The notes beneath the pieces are model-generated. The model was not told the origin of the DNA, did not search any database, and saw only the letters and a list, made by a program, of their open reading frames with translations. From Pseudomonas sp. DNDY-54 (lineage in GTDB: Bacteria; Pseudomonadota; Gammaproteobacteria; Pseudomonadales; Pseudomonadaceae): a DNA stretch of 64,000 nt. The stretch spans positions 3,038,001 through 3,102,000 of the forward strand of contig NZ_CP082271.1 of assembly GCF_019880365.1 (NCBI RefSeq), written 5' to 3'. How positions within the stretch are numbered: position 1 is the first letter of the stretch; every line of letters starts with the position of its first letter. Below are positions 17,714 through 26,939 of the stretch, piece after piece. Both the position numbers and the translations under genes were made by a program.

Positions 17714-18406
17714 TCAGCGGCACATGCCGAAACCGCCCATATCGACGTGGAAATGGTCGTGATGGGCGGCGTTGTATTCCGGACTCAAGGTAATTTTGAA
17801 CGCGTCGCACGCCGCGGCTTTCACCTGACGAAGAAAGCGTGCCTTGTCGTCATCACCGGTCCAGTCACGCGCGACGGTGATGCGCGTACCGTCCTGCAAT
17901 CGGAAACCGGCCAGATCCAGCGCATTCGCCGAGGCATGCTGACTGCGGCGGTTGCTGCGCGCGATGTTGCGGCAGGCAAAGCTGCCGAAGTGATCGACGC
18001 GCACCACCGGTTGACCAAACACCTGTTGCGCAGCGGGTTGCAAGCCATGGCGCTCGAACAATGCATACGCTGCCGCAAGCGGACAGGTCGCCAGAAACGC
18101 ACCGTTGAAGCGAACCGCCGAGCCGCTGACACGCACGGCATTTTCAACCGGACACCCCGGCTGCGGCGTGCTGTCGGGCACAGCCACATAGTTCAGATCA
18201 GAGGTGGTTAACGCCTGCTCGCACAACGTGCGGTCCTCCTGCAGACGCCGGAGCTTGAAGGACGTCAGCAGGTTCGGCGCCTCGCGGATATCCAGCGGCG
18301 CCCAGGGGTTCCACTTGGGTGGGACGTCGATGTGACCACGCCAAACCGCGAAGACGAACCCGCCTGACGCGAGCAATAGGAAGAGAATGAAACGGCCGAA
18401 GGTCAT
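17714..18406 (-). CDS. Extensin-like C-terminal domain protein
   Basis: A 230-residue protein with an N-terminal signal anchor (FGRFILFLLLASGGFVFAVW) and a periplasmic extensin-like (PF06904) domain: SKRCRNIAR-type Cys pairs at QPGCPVENAV and GSFACRNIARSNRRSQHASA, then ALDLAGFRLQDG and AHHDHFHVDMGGFGMC. The HxxxxxD...HxH pattern resembles zinc D,D-peptidases of the M15/LAS group, so a murein-related role is possible, but the family has no proven activity. 55 bases downstream is rsmJ. Confidence 0.85.
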   Translation of the reverse strand: MTFGRFILFLLLASGGFVFAVWRGHIDVPPKWNPWAPLDIREAPNLLTSFKLRRLQEDRTLCEQALTTSDLNYVAVPDSTPQPGCPVENAVRVSGSAVRFNGAFLATCPLAAAYALFERHGLQPAAQQVFGQPVVRVDHFGSFACRNIARSNRRSQHASANALDLAGFRLQDGTRITVARDWTGDDDKARFLRQVKAAACDAFKITLSPEYNAAHHDHFHVDMGGFGMCR

Positions 18407-18484
18407 GAAGCGTTCGGCAACGCCCGCGCGGCAAGGTTGCAGCGATCGCTGCTACGGCGTGTGACCTTCAGCGGTCTGTGACCC

Positions 18485-19354
18485 TCAGCGGTCATTGCCC
18501 AGCAGTGATAGCTGCGACTCACTCTGCATGGGCGCGACCGCGATCGGCGGCAAACCAGGCAACCGCTCCGTGAGCCGGTCATGAAAGCGCACGGCCAGAT
18601 CAGGCGCCAGTCGGTTGTCCGGCGTATGCAGATAGACGTGCGGTCGCTTGCCCGCCTCGATCCAACCCGCCGCCTTCTCGACCCAGGGCGCCAGGAAGCG
18701 GTCGTTCGCCTCCAGCTCGGGATGCCCGACGAAGCGCAGCTGGGGAGACTCACTGAATGCGGTCGGCCGCACCGGCAGCCTCGGCTTCTTGCTCTGCGCA
18801 TGCAGCAACGCCGGATCACGCGACAGGCAGCTGAATAGCGCGCGGGTATCCATACAAATGCGTTCCACGCCTCGCTCGTGGAGCAACCGATTCAGTGCTC
18901 GTTCGTCATCACCCCTGGAGAAGAACGCGGTGTGGCGTACTTCCACTGCCAGCGGCCGGTCCAAGGTCTCGATAAGCGGCACCAGCTCCGCGAGACGACT
19001 CGGCCCGAAGTTAGCAGGCAACTGCAGCCAGAACGGGCTGATTCGCGACCCCAGAGGCGCGAGCAGCGAACGGAACGCCAGGACGAGGTCCAGCACGTCA
19101 CGCAGATCCGGCGCCTGGCTGATTTCCCGGGGCAACTTGGCGCAGAAGCGAAACGCCTCGGGCATCAGAGCCGCCCAGCGTGCGACCTTTTGCTCGGACG
19201 GCCAGGCATAAAGCGTCGTATTGCCTTCGACGGTGTTGAACACCGAACAGTAATGGGGCAGAAACTCGCTCGCGGGCAGGCCCGGCGGATAGAGCGAACC
19301 ACGCCACGCTGCATCATTCCAAGAGGGGCAACCGAGAAAATAGGGAAGCGACAA
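18485..19354 (-). CDS. DUF72 (YecE) family protein
   Basis: A 289-residue TIM-barrel protein of the DUF72/YecE family. It begins SLPYFLGCPSWNDAAWRGSL, carries LPHYCSVFNTVEGNTTLYAW, and ends in the VYLHTPDNRLAPDLAVRF region typical of the family. The start codon appears to be TTG at 19354, because the conserved N-terminus begins directly there and no ATG is available upstream in frame. The biochemical role is unknown. The hypothetical gene just upstream ends 15 bases before this start, suggesting co-transcription. Confidence 0.85.
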   Translation of the reverse strand: MSLPYFLGCPSWNDAAWRGSLYPPGLPASEFLPHYCSVFNTVEGNTTLYAWPSEQKVARWAALMPEAFRFCAKLPREISQAPDLRDVLDLVLAFRSLLAPLGSRISPFWLQLPANFGPSRLAELVPLIETLDRPLAVEVRHTAFFSRGDDERALNRLLHERGVERICMDTRALFSCLSRDPALLHAQSKKPRLPVRPTAFSESPQLRFVGHPELEANDRFLAPWVEKAAGWIEAGKRPHVYLHTPDNRLAPDLAVRFHDRLTERLPGLPPIAVAPMQSESQLSLLGNDR

Positions 19355-19368
19355 AAGGGGCTTTCGCC

Positions 19369-19731
19369 TCAGGCGTAGAGGTCCAGACCGAGCACTTCAT
19401 GGGCATCCAGGTCTGCACTGAAGCTGGCGGTAGTGCCATAGCTCTGCAGCGCTTGTGCGGCACGGCTGTTCAGCGGCCGTTCCATCATTGCCTCGAAGCG
19501 CGCCGGCATGAAGTCCCCGGATATGACCGAGCCATAATCGGTTGATTCACTGCGGCTCGGTCGGGAGAGATGTTCGTACGTGGAATCGGTCGAGCTCGAC
19601 GGCGTGACGATCGACTCGCGTGCCTTCTCGGCTGCCCTTTCACTTTCGCGATAAGGAACCGGCGCGCTTTCCCGCTGGGGAGCACGTTCGATGGGGTAGG
19701 CGGAGGGGGCGAGACCGTTGAGGCGCATCAT
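19369..19731 (-). CDS. Hypothetical protein, disordered Ser/Arg-rich
   Basis: A 120-residue protein without signal or membrane segment. The first 75 residues are polar and low in complexity (many Ser, Arg, Glu), and the last 45 are more ordered (AQALQSYGTTASFSADLDAH). It lies between tsaB and the DUF72 gene on the same strand. I know no family; the layout resembles small conserved Pseudomonas proteins at this locus. Confidence 0.55.
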   Translation of the reverse strand: MMRLNGLAPSAYPIERAPQRESAPVPYRESERAAEKARESIVTPSSSTDSTYEHLSRPSRSESTDYGSVISGDFMPARFEAMMERPLNSRAAQALQSYGTTASFSADLDAHEVLGLDLYA

Positions 19732-19789
19732 TCACCTGTTCAAGTTCGCCGACTCTAGCGAGCCGCCCGGCAATTGGCAATGCCGCTGG

Positions 19790-20467
19790 TCACCGAGGCG
19801 CTTTCGGCGTGGCGACGTTATCGCGCAGGTAGATCGGCTGTGCCTGATCGGCATCCACCGCCTCCCCTCGTTGGTAGCCATGAACCGCCAGCATCAACAG
19901 GTCTTCGGCGTGCGGCAGGAGCGTCGCATCTGTTGCCGCAGGCGTTACCGCAAGCCGCTCAGCGTAGCGCCAGCCTGTGCCGGCAGCGAACCAGGGACCC
20001 GCGCTATCACGGGGCAGACTGACCTGTTCCGGTGGGAGGACCGCCTCGATACCAGCCAGCTGCATTTCGCCCGCCTGGGCACGGTAGCAACCCCAGTAAA
20101 CCTCATCCATGCGCGCGTCAATGGCCACCGCCACCTGATCCACACCGTGTTCGCGGTGCGCGCGCTGAGCAATGGTCGCCAGGGTCGAGACCGGCAGGAC
20201 CGGACGCTCCAACGCGAACGCCAAGCCCTGCACCACGCCGACCGCGATACGCACGCCAGTGAAGGCGCCCGGGCCGCGGCCGAACGCCAGTGCATCGACC
20301 GCTGACAGGGCGATGCCCGCCTCGGCCAGCAGGGACTGGATCATCGGCAGTAGCCTTTGCGCGTGCAGCCGCGGAATCACCTCGTACTGGCTCAGCACTC
20401 GGCCGTCGTGCAGCAGCGCGACGGAGCAGGCTTCGGTGGCGGTGTCCAGGGCCAGCAGCGTGGTCAT
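19790..20467 (-). CDS. tsaB: tRNA threonylcarbamoyladenosine biosynthesis protein TsaB
   Basis: A 225-residue protein from ATG 20467 (a TTG two codons upstream is less likely). TsaB partners TsaD and TsaE to transfer threonylcarbamoyl to A37 of ANN-decoding tRNAs. The ASKHA-fold signatures are present: LLALDTATEACSVAL at the N-terminus and FGRGPGAFTGVRIAVGVVQG at about 65-84. Synteny with adk and ppc supports the call. Confidence 0.93.
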   Translation of the reverse strand: MTTLLALDTATEACSVALLHDGRVLSQYEVIPRLHAQRLLPMIQSLLAEAGIALSAVDALAFGRGPGAFTGVRIAVGVVQGLAFALERPVLPVSTLATIAQRAHREHGVDQVAVAIDARMDEVYWGCYRAQAGEMQLAGIEAVLPPEQVSLPRDSAGPWFAAGTGWRYAERLAVTPAATDATLLPHAEDLLMLAVHGYQRGEAVDADQAQPIYLRDNVATPKAPR

Positions 20468-20568
20468 CGGCAATTCCGATCAGTGAAAAAGGGCGGCGAT
20501 TGTAGCAGCTGTGCGCTTGCTCGATCAGCTAGGCACACGCGACTGGCAGGTGTCTATTCAGAAACAGA

Positions 20569-20590
20569 AACGGCCCGCAAGCGGGCCGTT
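20569..20590 (-). terminator. Rho-independent terminator of adk
   Basis: On the minus strand AACGGCCCGC, a short loop and GCGGGCCGTT are followed by TCTGTTTCTG. It lies 20 bases after the adk stop and separates adk from tsaB. Confidence 0.8.
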
Positions 20591-20609
20591 CAGTAGGTGC
20601 TTTGGTGAA

Positions 20610-21257
20610 TCAGCTGAGCGCAGCCATCACCTTCGCAGTGATCTCTTCCACTGAGCCGACACCTTCGACGCGGCTGCACTTGGGCGTGCCCTCGGCGGCT
20701 TCCAGGTTCTGGTAGAAGGCTACCAGCGGCTTGGTCTGGGAATGATAGAGGCTCAGGCGATGACGAACGGTTTCTTCCAGATCGTCCTTGCGGTGCACCA
20801 GCTCTTCACCGGTAACGTCATCGACACCGGCGACTTTCGGCGGGTTGTGCTCGGTGTGGTAGATACGACCGGAACCCGGATGAACACGGCGGCCGGACAG
20901 GCGACCGACGATTTCCTCGTCATCCACCGCGATTTCAAGTACGTGGTCCAGTTTGACGCCGGCATCACGCAGTGCTTCGGCTTGCGGAATGGTGCGTGGG
21001 AATCCATCGAAGAGGAAACCGTTGGCGCAATCAGGTTGCTGCAAACGCTCCTGAATCAGCGCAATGATGATCTCGTCGGAAACCAGACCACCGCTGTCCA
21101 TAACGTCCTTGACCTGCAGGCCAAGCGGCGAGCCTGCCTTGACCGCTGCGCGCAACATGTCGCCAGTGGAGATTTGCGGGATGGCGAACTTCTCGGTGAT
21201 GAAGCGTGCCTGTGTGCCTTTTCCAGCACCGGGCGCTCCGAGCAAAATCACGCGCAT
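20610..21257 (-). CDS. adk: Adenylate kinase
   Basis: A 215-residue enzyme interconverting ATP+AMP and 2 ADP. It has the P-loop GAPGAGKGTQ (7-16), the AMP-binding phrase GFPRTIPQAEAL (about 84-95) and a full-length LID (about 122-160, GRRVHPGSGRIYHTEHNPPK) of the non-zinc type, lacking the four Cys. Length is standard for the long bacterial form. Flanked by tsaB and ppc as in other pseudomonads. Confidence 0.96.
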   Translation of the reverse strand: MRVILLGAPGAGKGTQARFITEKFAIPQISTGDMLRAAVKAGSPLGLQVKDVMDSGGLVSDEIIIALIQERLQQPDCANGFLFDGFPRTIPQAEALRDAGVKLDHVLEIAVDDEEIVGRLSGRRVHPGSGRIYHTEHNPPKVAGVDDVTGEELVHRKDDLEETVRHRLSLYHSQTKPLVAFYQNLEAAEGTPKCSRVEGVGSVEEITAKVMAALS

Positions 21258-21511
21258 GGATGTGTCCTCAAAGTTTGCAAAGGGATGCCGCCAGGATCGA
21301 TGGTCTGCAACCCTACCTCTGGCGAATCAAAAATTCTGGTTTGCCGCCATGCGACAAAAGGTTGAACACGATACACAGCGCACAGAAAGCAGACAAGCGG
21401 CCTCCGGAGGCCGATCCGTCCCTTAGCTAACGCAGCGCGCAGAGACGGGAAAACGTCATCCATCACTCTAGACGACGTTTGCCCGGCGCATCATCCGGAG
21501 GCCGAAAGCGC

Positions 21512-24148
21512 TCAGCCAGTGTTGCGCAAGCCGGCCGCAATCCCTGCGACGCTGACCAGCAGGGCCTGCTCCAAAGCGCCTTGCGCCGGGTCCTGTTGCT
21601 GCCGCGAGCGGGCCAGAAGCTCGGTCTGCATCAGGTGCAGCGGATCGAGATACGTATTGCGCAAACTGAAGGCCTCCAGCGTTGCCGGACTATGCGCCAG
21701 CAGCTCCGACTGCTCGGTCAGCTGAAGGACTGCGGTCACCGCCTGCGACAATCGGTCACGCAAATCGCCACCCAGCGGCTGCAGTTGAGCCGTGACCAAA
21801 CGCTCGTCATAGCGACGGGCGATGTCGGCATCCGCTTTGGCCAAAACCATCTCCAGCATGTCGATGCGGGTACTGAAGAACGGCCAGCGCTGCCGCATCA
21901 GCCGTAATCGATCACCTTCGCCACGCTCAAGCGCGGCTTGCAGCGCGTGCTCCCAGCCCAGCCAGGCGGGGAGCATCAAGCGTGTTTGGGTCCAGGCGAA
22001 TATCCAGGGAATCGCTCGCAGGCTCTCGATCCCGCCTTCACGTCGCTTCGCCGGGCGACTGCCCAACGGCAGACGACCCAGTTCCTGCTCGGGTGTGGCC
22101 TGGCGGAAGTACTCGACGAACTGGGGATGATCACGCACGACGCTGCGATAAGCCGAGACGCCGTCTGCCGCCAGCTGCTCCATCGTCTCCCGCCAGTCAG
22201 GCTCAGGCATCGGTGGCGGCAGCAGCGTCGCTTCCAAGACCGCAGCCAGGTACAGGCTGAGGTTCTGCTCGGCAATGTCCGGCAACCCGAACTTGAAGCG
22301 AATCATCTCGCCCTGCTCGGTCGTACGGAACCGCCCTGCGACCGACCCAGGGGGCTGGGAGAGGATCGCCGCGTGAGCTGGCCCGCCGCCGCGTCCAACG
22401 GTCCCGCCTCGGCCATGAAACAGCAGCAATTCGACCTGGTGCTCGCGGCAAATCTCGACAAGACGCTCCTGAGCACGGTACTGCGCCCACGCGGCAGCGG
22501 TGGTTCCCGCATCCTTGGCCGAATCCGAATAGCCGATCATCACTTCCTGCGGGCCATGCAGGCGCTGACGATACCCAGGCAATCCGAGTAGCGTGTCGAT
22601 CGTGGGCCCCGCGTTGTTCAGATCGTCGAGTGTCTCGAACAGCGGCACAACGCGCATCGGCCGTTGCAATCCGGCCTCCTTCAGCAACAACTGAACCGCG
22701 AGCACATCCGACGCGCCTCGGGCCATGGAAATGACGTAGGACCCGAGCGACGAACTCGGCGCCTGCGCCACCACCCGACAGGTGGCCAGGACCTCTGCAG
22801 TCTCTGCCGATGGTTGAAAATGCGCGGGCAGTAATGGACGACGATTGTTGAGTTCGCCCTGCAGAAACGCCAGGCGCTGCTGCTCGTCCCACTGTTCGTA
22901 GTGACCAACCCCCAGGTAATCGGTGATCTCTGCCAGGGCTGCGACGTGCCGGGCCGAGTCCTGACGAATATCGAGGCGCACCAGAAACAGGCCGAACACG
23001 GCCACCCGCCGCATGACGTCAAGCAACGTGCCATCGGCAATCATGCCCATGCCACAGGCATGCAGCGAGTGATAACAAAGCTCCAACGGCTCGCGCAGGT
23101 CGCGGTTGTCCTGCAACACCGCCGGCGATGGCGGCTGGTCGTGCTCGATCGCCGCATTAGCCCAGTCGCGCGTGGCCTGCAGGCGCTCCCGCAATCCCTT
23201 GAGCAAAGCGCGGTATGGCTCGGCCGACTCGCCGCTCTGGCGAAGCAGCTCGTCGCTCGCGTTCTGCATCGACAGCGCCGCTATCAACCCGTCGATATCG
23301 CGCAGGAAAAGATCGGCCGCCACCCAGCGCGCCAGCAGCAACACCTCACGCGTCACCTTCGCCGTCACGTTGGGGTTACCGTCGCGATCGCCGCCCATCC
23401 AGGATGCGAAGCGAATCGGCGCTGCATCCAACGGCAAGCGCAAGCCAGTACTCCGGTGGAGCGCTTGATCTGTCTGGCGCAGCACGTTGGGTAGCGCTTG
23501 CCAGAGTGAGTTTTCGATGACGGCAAACCCCCACTTCGCCTCCTCCACCGGCGTTGGCCGGCTACGGCGAATCTCCTCGGTGTGCCAGGCCTCGGCGATC
23601 AGCCGTTGCAGCTGCAGTTCAATCCGGCCCAGTTCTGCTGCGCCAAGGTCGGTGTGATCGCGCGCGGCCAACTGAGCGGCGATGGCGTCGTATTTCTGGA
23701 TCAGGGTGCGTCGCGAGACCTCGGTCGGGTGCGCCGTCAGTACCAACTCGATGTCCAGCCGCCCCACTTGCCGCGCCAGAAAGTCCTGACCGAAACCTTC
23801 GCCCTTCAGACGTTCGAGCAACCCACCCAATGCGCCTGCTTCGAACGGAGCCGCCTCGCCTGGTCGGCGTCGACGCACCTGGTGATATTGCTCAGCAATG
23901 TTGGCGAGGTTCAGAAACTGATTGAAGGCACGGGTCATCGGCAACAGCTCATCATCCCCGAGCCCGTCCAGCGTCTCCTGCAAGAGCCTGGCCCCGTCGG
24001 CCGATCCACGGCGCGCGCCCTTTGCGCCCTTGCGAATGCGCTCGATCTTGTCGAAGAAGGCATCGCCGTGTTGCTCGCGGATGGTATCGCCCAGCAATTC
24101 GCCGAGCAGGTGAACGTTCTCGCGCAGCCGCGCGTCGATCTTCGCCAT
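21512..24148 (-). CDS. ppc: Phosphoenolpyruvate carboxylase
   Basis: An 878-residue anaplerotic enzyme making oxaloacetate from PEP and bicarbonate. The catalytic motifs VLTAHPTEVSRRTL (His at about 138), FHGRGGTVGRGGGP (about 575-590) and the C-terminal GLRNTG are intact. Length is typical. A divergent small gene starts 203 bases away, sharing a promoter region. Confidence 0.96.
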   Translation of the reverse strand: MAKIDARLRENVHLLGELLGDTIREQHGDAFFDKIERIRKGAKGARRGSADGARLLQETLDGLGDDELLPMTRAFNQFLNLANIAEQYHQVRRRRPGEAAPFEAGALGGLLERLKGEGFGQDFLARQVGRLDIELVLTAHPTEVSRRTLIQKYDAIAAQLAARDHTDLGAAELGRIELQLQRLIAEAWHTEEIRRSRPTPVEEAKWGFAVIENSLWQALPNVLRQTDQALHRSTGLRLPLDAAPIRFASWMGGDRDGNPNVTAKVTREVLLLARWVAADLFLRDIDGLIAALSMQNASDELLRQSGESAEPYRALLKGLRERLQATRDWANAAIEHDQPPSPAVLQDNRDLREPLELCYHSLHACGMGMIADGTLLDVMRRVAVFGLFLVRLDIRQDSARHVAALAEITDYLGVGHYEQWDEQQRLAFLQGELNNRRPLLPAHFQPSAETAEVLATCRVVAQAPSSSLGSYVISMARGASDVLAVQLLLKEAGLQRPMRVVPLFETLDDLNNAGPTIDTLLGLPGYRQRLHGPQEVMIGYSDSAKDAGTTAAAWAQYRAQERLVEICREHQVELLLFHGRGGTVGRGGGPAHAAILSQPPGSVAGRFRTTEQGEMIRFKFGLPDIAEQNLSLYLAAVLEATLLPPPMPEPDWRETMEQLAADGVSAYRSVVRDHPQFVEYFRQATPEQELGRLPLGSRPAKRREGGIESLRAIPWIFAWTQTRLMLPAWLGWEHALQAALERGEGDRLRLMRQRWPFFSTRIDMLEMVLAKADADIARRYDERLVTAQLQPLGGDLRDRLSQAVTAVLQLTEQSELLAHSPATLEAFSLRNTYLDPLHLMQTELLARSRQQQDPAQGALEQALLVSVAGIAAGLRNTG

Positions 24149-24350
24149 ATTCGCCTCTCTTCCAGCAGCGGCAGCACCGCGACTTGCAAACGATCTTGAA
24201 ACGATGCTGAACCGCTACGCTGTATGAACCGTCCAAACAGAGTGCCCAGCGTCTACGGTGAAGACAAGCGATAGCACAACACGCCTGTATGACGCTCACT
24301 CGTACGACCCGCCAAACATGTTCGCCAACGCGAGCTAAGGATGGAGCTAG

Positions 24351-24692
24351 ATGAGAATTTCAGAACTGGTCCGAGAATGGGAAAACAGTGCCACCGGCCG
24401 CATGAGCACTGAGCAGTACACCATTCCACTGGACATCGAAAGCGCCGCCAGACTAGCCGCACTGGCCGAGATGTACCCCAAGCGCACCACCGAGGAGCTC
24501 CTGGGTGAGCTGGTTGGCGCTGCCTTGGAAGGTATCGAGACCAGCCTGCCTTACGAACAGGGCACCAAGGTGATTTCGACGGATGAGCAAGGCGACCCGA
24601 TCTACGAAGACATCGGTCCCACGCCGCGTTTCCTGGCGCTTTCGCGCAAGCATCTCGAACGCCTGCTCGACGAACAGAACGGGCAGTCCTGA
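24351..24692 (+). CDS. Conserved Pseudomonas protein beside ppc, unknown function
   Basis: A 113-residue soluble acidic protein beginning MRISELVREWENSATGRMST. Residues 30-70 (IESAARLAALAEMYPKRTTE) look like a ribbon-helix-helix-style or helical domain, and the C-terminus PRFLALSRKHLERLLDEQNG is helical. Similar genes next to ppc have been annotated 'type 1 pili tip component' or pilin assembly in Pseudomonas, but I see nothing pilus-like. Treat as unknown. Confidence 0.7.
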   Translation: MRISELVREWENSATGRMSTEQYTIPLDIESAARLAALAEMYPKRTTEELLGELVGAALEGIETSLPYEQGTKVISTDEQGDPIYEDIGPTPRFLALSRKHLERLLDEQNGQS

Positions 24693-24944
24693 GCCGACGG
24701 CAGACGGCACGCCAACGTCTGCGATTCGCATCGTTTGACACCCGCGAGACGGCACCTGGGCCGCCTCGCCGCGCCCTCGATGGCTCTAGGAAGCCATTTT
24801 CCTCGTCGCTGCGTTTGTTTTTACTGGAACGAATGCGGCCCGCTGACCTCACAAAAACATGCCCGTTGTGATTGCTGGCCACCCTTTTCGGTAATTGGCA
24901 CAGCGTGACGGGCTCTGTTTTCGATATCCCAATGGAGACTGGCC

Positions 24945-25343
24945 ATGAAAATGAACACCATCGAAAGCCCCCTGTCGCGATTTCAGTTACCCAAGCTGGC
25001 AGCTGTCGCGCTGGGAGGTCTGTTGCTGGTTGGTTGTGCCGGCAATCCACCCAACGAGCAGTTCGCGGTAACCGAGTCGGCCGTACGCAGCGCGATGAGC
25101 GCCGGTGCAACCCAATATGCTCCGGTCGACATGCGTGCCGCGCAGGAAAAGTGGAAGCAAGCCGAGCTCGCCATGCAGAAAGAAAATTTTGACGAGGCCC
25201 GCAAACTCGCTGAACAGGCGGAGTGGGATGCTCGGGTTGCAGAGCGTAAGGCCCAGGCCGCCAAAGCACAGAAGGCTGTAGAAGACGCTCAGAAGGGGAT
25301 CCAGGAACTGCGCGAAGAAAGCATGCGTGGTCTGCAGCAATAA
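24945..25343 (+). CDS. DUF4398 lipoprotein
   Basis: A 132-residue outer-envelope lipoprotein. Lipobox LLLVGC ends the signal peptide at Cys31, after a rather long n-region (MKMNTIESPLSRFQLPKLAA). The mature part is DUF4398: YAPVDMRAAQEKWKQAELAM followed by a long Ala/Glu/Lys helix, probably coiled coil. It is 45 bases upstream of the OmpA-type lipoprotein in what looks like a two-gene operon, as for the PA3691-PA3692 pair in P. aeruginosa. Confidence 0.85.
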   Translation: MKMNTIESPLSRFQLPKLAAVALGGLLLVGCAGNPPNEQFAVTESAVRSAMSAGATQYAPVDMRAAQEKWKQAELAMQKENFDEARKLAEQAEWDARVAERKAQAAKAQKAVEDAQKGIQELREESMRGLQQ

Positions 25344-25388
25344 GCCGCCCTTCCCTCCCGCTCTCCCTTTAGCAAAGGATGAATCGAC

Positions 25389-26192
25389 ATGCATAAGCTA
25401 GTAGCCATTCCCACAGCGATCGCCATGAGCATTGGCCTTGCGGCCTGTTCATCGCAGCCCAACCAGACTCTGGAAACGGCGCGCACTGAATTCTCCGCGC
25501 TGCAGAGCAACCCGTTGTCCCAGAAGTACGCCGCGCTGGAAACCCAGGACGCGGCCAAGCAGCTGGATAAAGCCAACGAAGCCTACCTGCAGGATGCCGA
25601 TGAGGAGCGCGTCAATCAGCTCGCTTACCTGGCCAACCGCCGAATCGATCTGGCCGAGCAGACCATCGAGCTGCGTAACGCCGAGCAGCAGATCGAGCAG
25701 GCGTCGACCAAGCGCGCGCAAGCCCGCCTGGAATCTCGCGAAGAAATGCTCAAGCGTCAGCAGGACGAGATCCGGAAGCTGCAACAGGACTTGCAGGCCA
25801 AGCAGACCGAACGCGGCACGCTGGTGACCTTCGGCGACGTTTTGTTCGATCTGGACAAAGCCGAGCTCAAGCCGGCCGGCATGCGTGACGTGCAGAAGCT
25901 GGCGGATTTCCTCAATGAGAATCCAGAACGCAAGGTCATGGTAGAGGGATACACCGACAGCACAGGGTCGGATTCCTACAACCTGCAACTGTCCGAGCGC
26001 CGTGCCGAGGCCGTGCGCCGGGCACTGACGCGTGCTGGGGTGGATGCACAACGCATCCAAACCGTGGGCTACGGCGAGGAATACCCGGTTGCGAGCAATA
26101 ACTCGCCTTCGAGCCGGGCGATGAATCGTCGGGTCGAAGTGACCATTTCCAACAATAACCAGCGTGTGGCGCCACGTTCGTCGATGGAATGA
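25389..26192 (+). CDS. lptF: OmpA-family outer-membrane lipoprotein, LptF-like
   Basis: A 267-residue lipoprotein with lipobox GLAAC at residues 17-21. Residues 25-145 form a DUF4398-like helical region, and 150-262 form the OmpA peptidoglycan-binding domain (VLFDLDKAELKPAGMRDVQK, VEGYTDSTGSDSYNLQLSER, NRRVEV) with the diaminopimelate-contacting Asp and Arg. It should tether the outer membrane to murein. P. aeruginosa LptF has this architecture and the same upstream neighbour; that gene is linked to stress survival. The gene symbol rests on this similarity. Confidence 0.85.
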   Translation: MHKLVAIPTAIAMSIGLAACSSQPNQTLETARTEFSALQSNPLSQKYAALETQDAAKQLDKANEAYLQDADEERVNQLAYLANRRIDLAEQTIELRNAEQQIEQASTKRAQARLESREEMLKRQQDEIRKLQQDLQAKQTERGTLVTFGDVLFDLDKAELKPAGMRDVQKLADFLNENPERKVMVEGYTDSTGSDSYNLQLSERRAEAVRRALTRAGVDAQRIQTVGYGEEYPVASNNSPSSRAMNRRVEVTISNNNQRVAPRSSME

Positions 26193-26230
26193 CAATGACG
26201 CGTTAGGCCCGGCTACGCCGGTGCCGTCGA

Positions 26231-26256
26231 AAGCCCGCCCTCCTGGCGGGCTTTTT
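26231..26256 (+). terminator. Rho-independent terminator after lptF
   Basis: AAGCCCGCC, a 5-base loop and GGCGGGCTT are followed by a T-run. It lies 39 bases after the lptF stop and closes the two-lipoprotein operon. Confidence 0.9.
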
Positions 26257-26294
26257 ATTGCTCGGTCTCCGGCCTGATTGCACGCCGCGCCGTG

Positions 26295-26630
26295 TTATCG
26301 AGCCTCTGGAACCGCCTTCGCCGGGACTTGCTGGCCCATGCAGCGAATCGCCCGCTTACGGCTGTCCACCAGCACACCGCTCAACCCCTTCTGTTCGGTA
26401 TCGAACAGAACCAGCACACCGTCAATGCATTCGGCTACCTGCGGCGCTGGCTTGAGCGAGACACGATAGTCTTCACCGGGAACCGTTTTGAGCATCGTGA
26501 AATCCGCCAGCAGCAGCGCGTCCTCCGGTTTGGCGATATGCAGGTAGCCGTAATACGACAGCACCGCAACGGTGCCGATGACACTGCCGATGGCCGTGAG
26601 GATCAGCGGAATAGGGTTACGTTCGGACAT
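26295..26630 (-). CDS. Hypothetical single-pass membrane protein
   Basis: A 111-residue protein if started at ATG 26630 (MSERNPIPLILTAIGSVIGT), which places one membrane helix at residues 7-30 right after the N-terminus. The longer frame extending to 27119 has no ribosome site and runs under the next gene, so it is rejected. The remainder (about 35-105) is a small extracytoplasmic domain with two Cys (VAECIDGVLVLFDTEQKG, AIRCMGQQVPAK) that might form a disulfide. Family unknown. Confidence 0.7.
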   Translation of the reverse strand: MSERNPIPLILTAIGSVIGTVAVLSYYGYLHIAKPEDALLLADFTMLKTVPGEDYRVSLKPAPQVAECIDGVLVLFDTEQKGLSGVLVDSRKRAIRCMGQQVPAKAVPEAR

Positions 26631-26939
26631 GATTGACGGGGTCACCTGATCAAAGAGGCGGCATTGTCGCAAAATTAAGCCGTGGACGGCCAAGCTGGCC
26701 GACCACCTGACGCCTGGTCCTGCTGATGGATGCCCCCATGCCCCCATGCCCCGCACGAAGCTTGCCACCGTTGCGCCAGCAAGGTTCTGGTCTGCTGATT
26801 GCCTGCCATCGCCGGTGCGAATAACGCTTCCTCCATGCTCGATTAGCGCTGATGGTTGAGGCAATCCGTGAGCGGCGAATACCGCCGCCCACGCCTGTAC
26901 TTCATCCGAAGGGATGTCACCAACAGAACGAGCCTGCCC
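26631..26939. other. 309-base divergent gap with a short octamer repeat
   Basis: No gene seen. It must hold the promoters for the minus-strand membrane protein and the plus-strand acyl-CoA ligase. At 26730-26752 the octamer ATGCCCCC is repeated almost three times in tandem. Confidence 0.5.
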
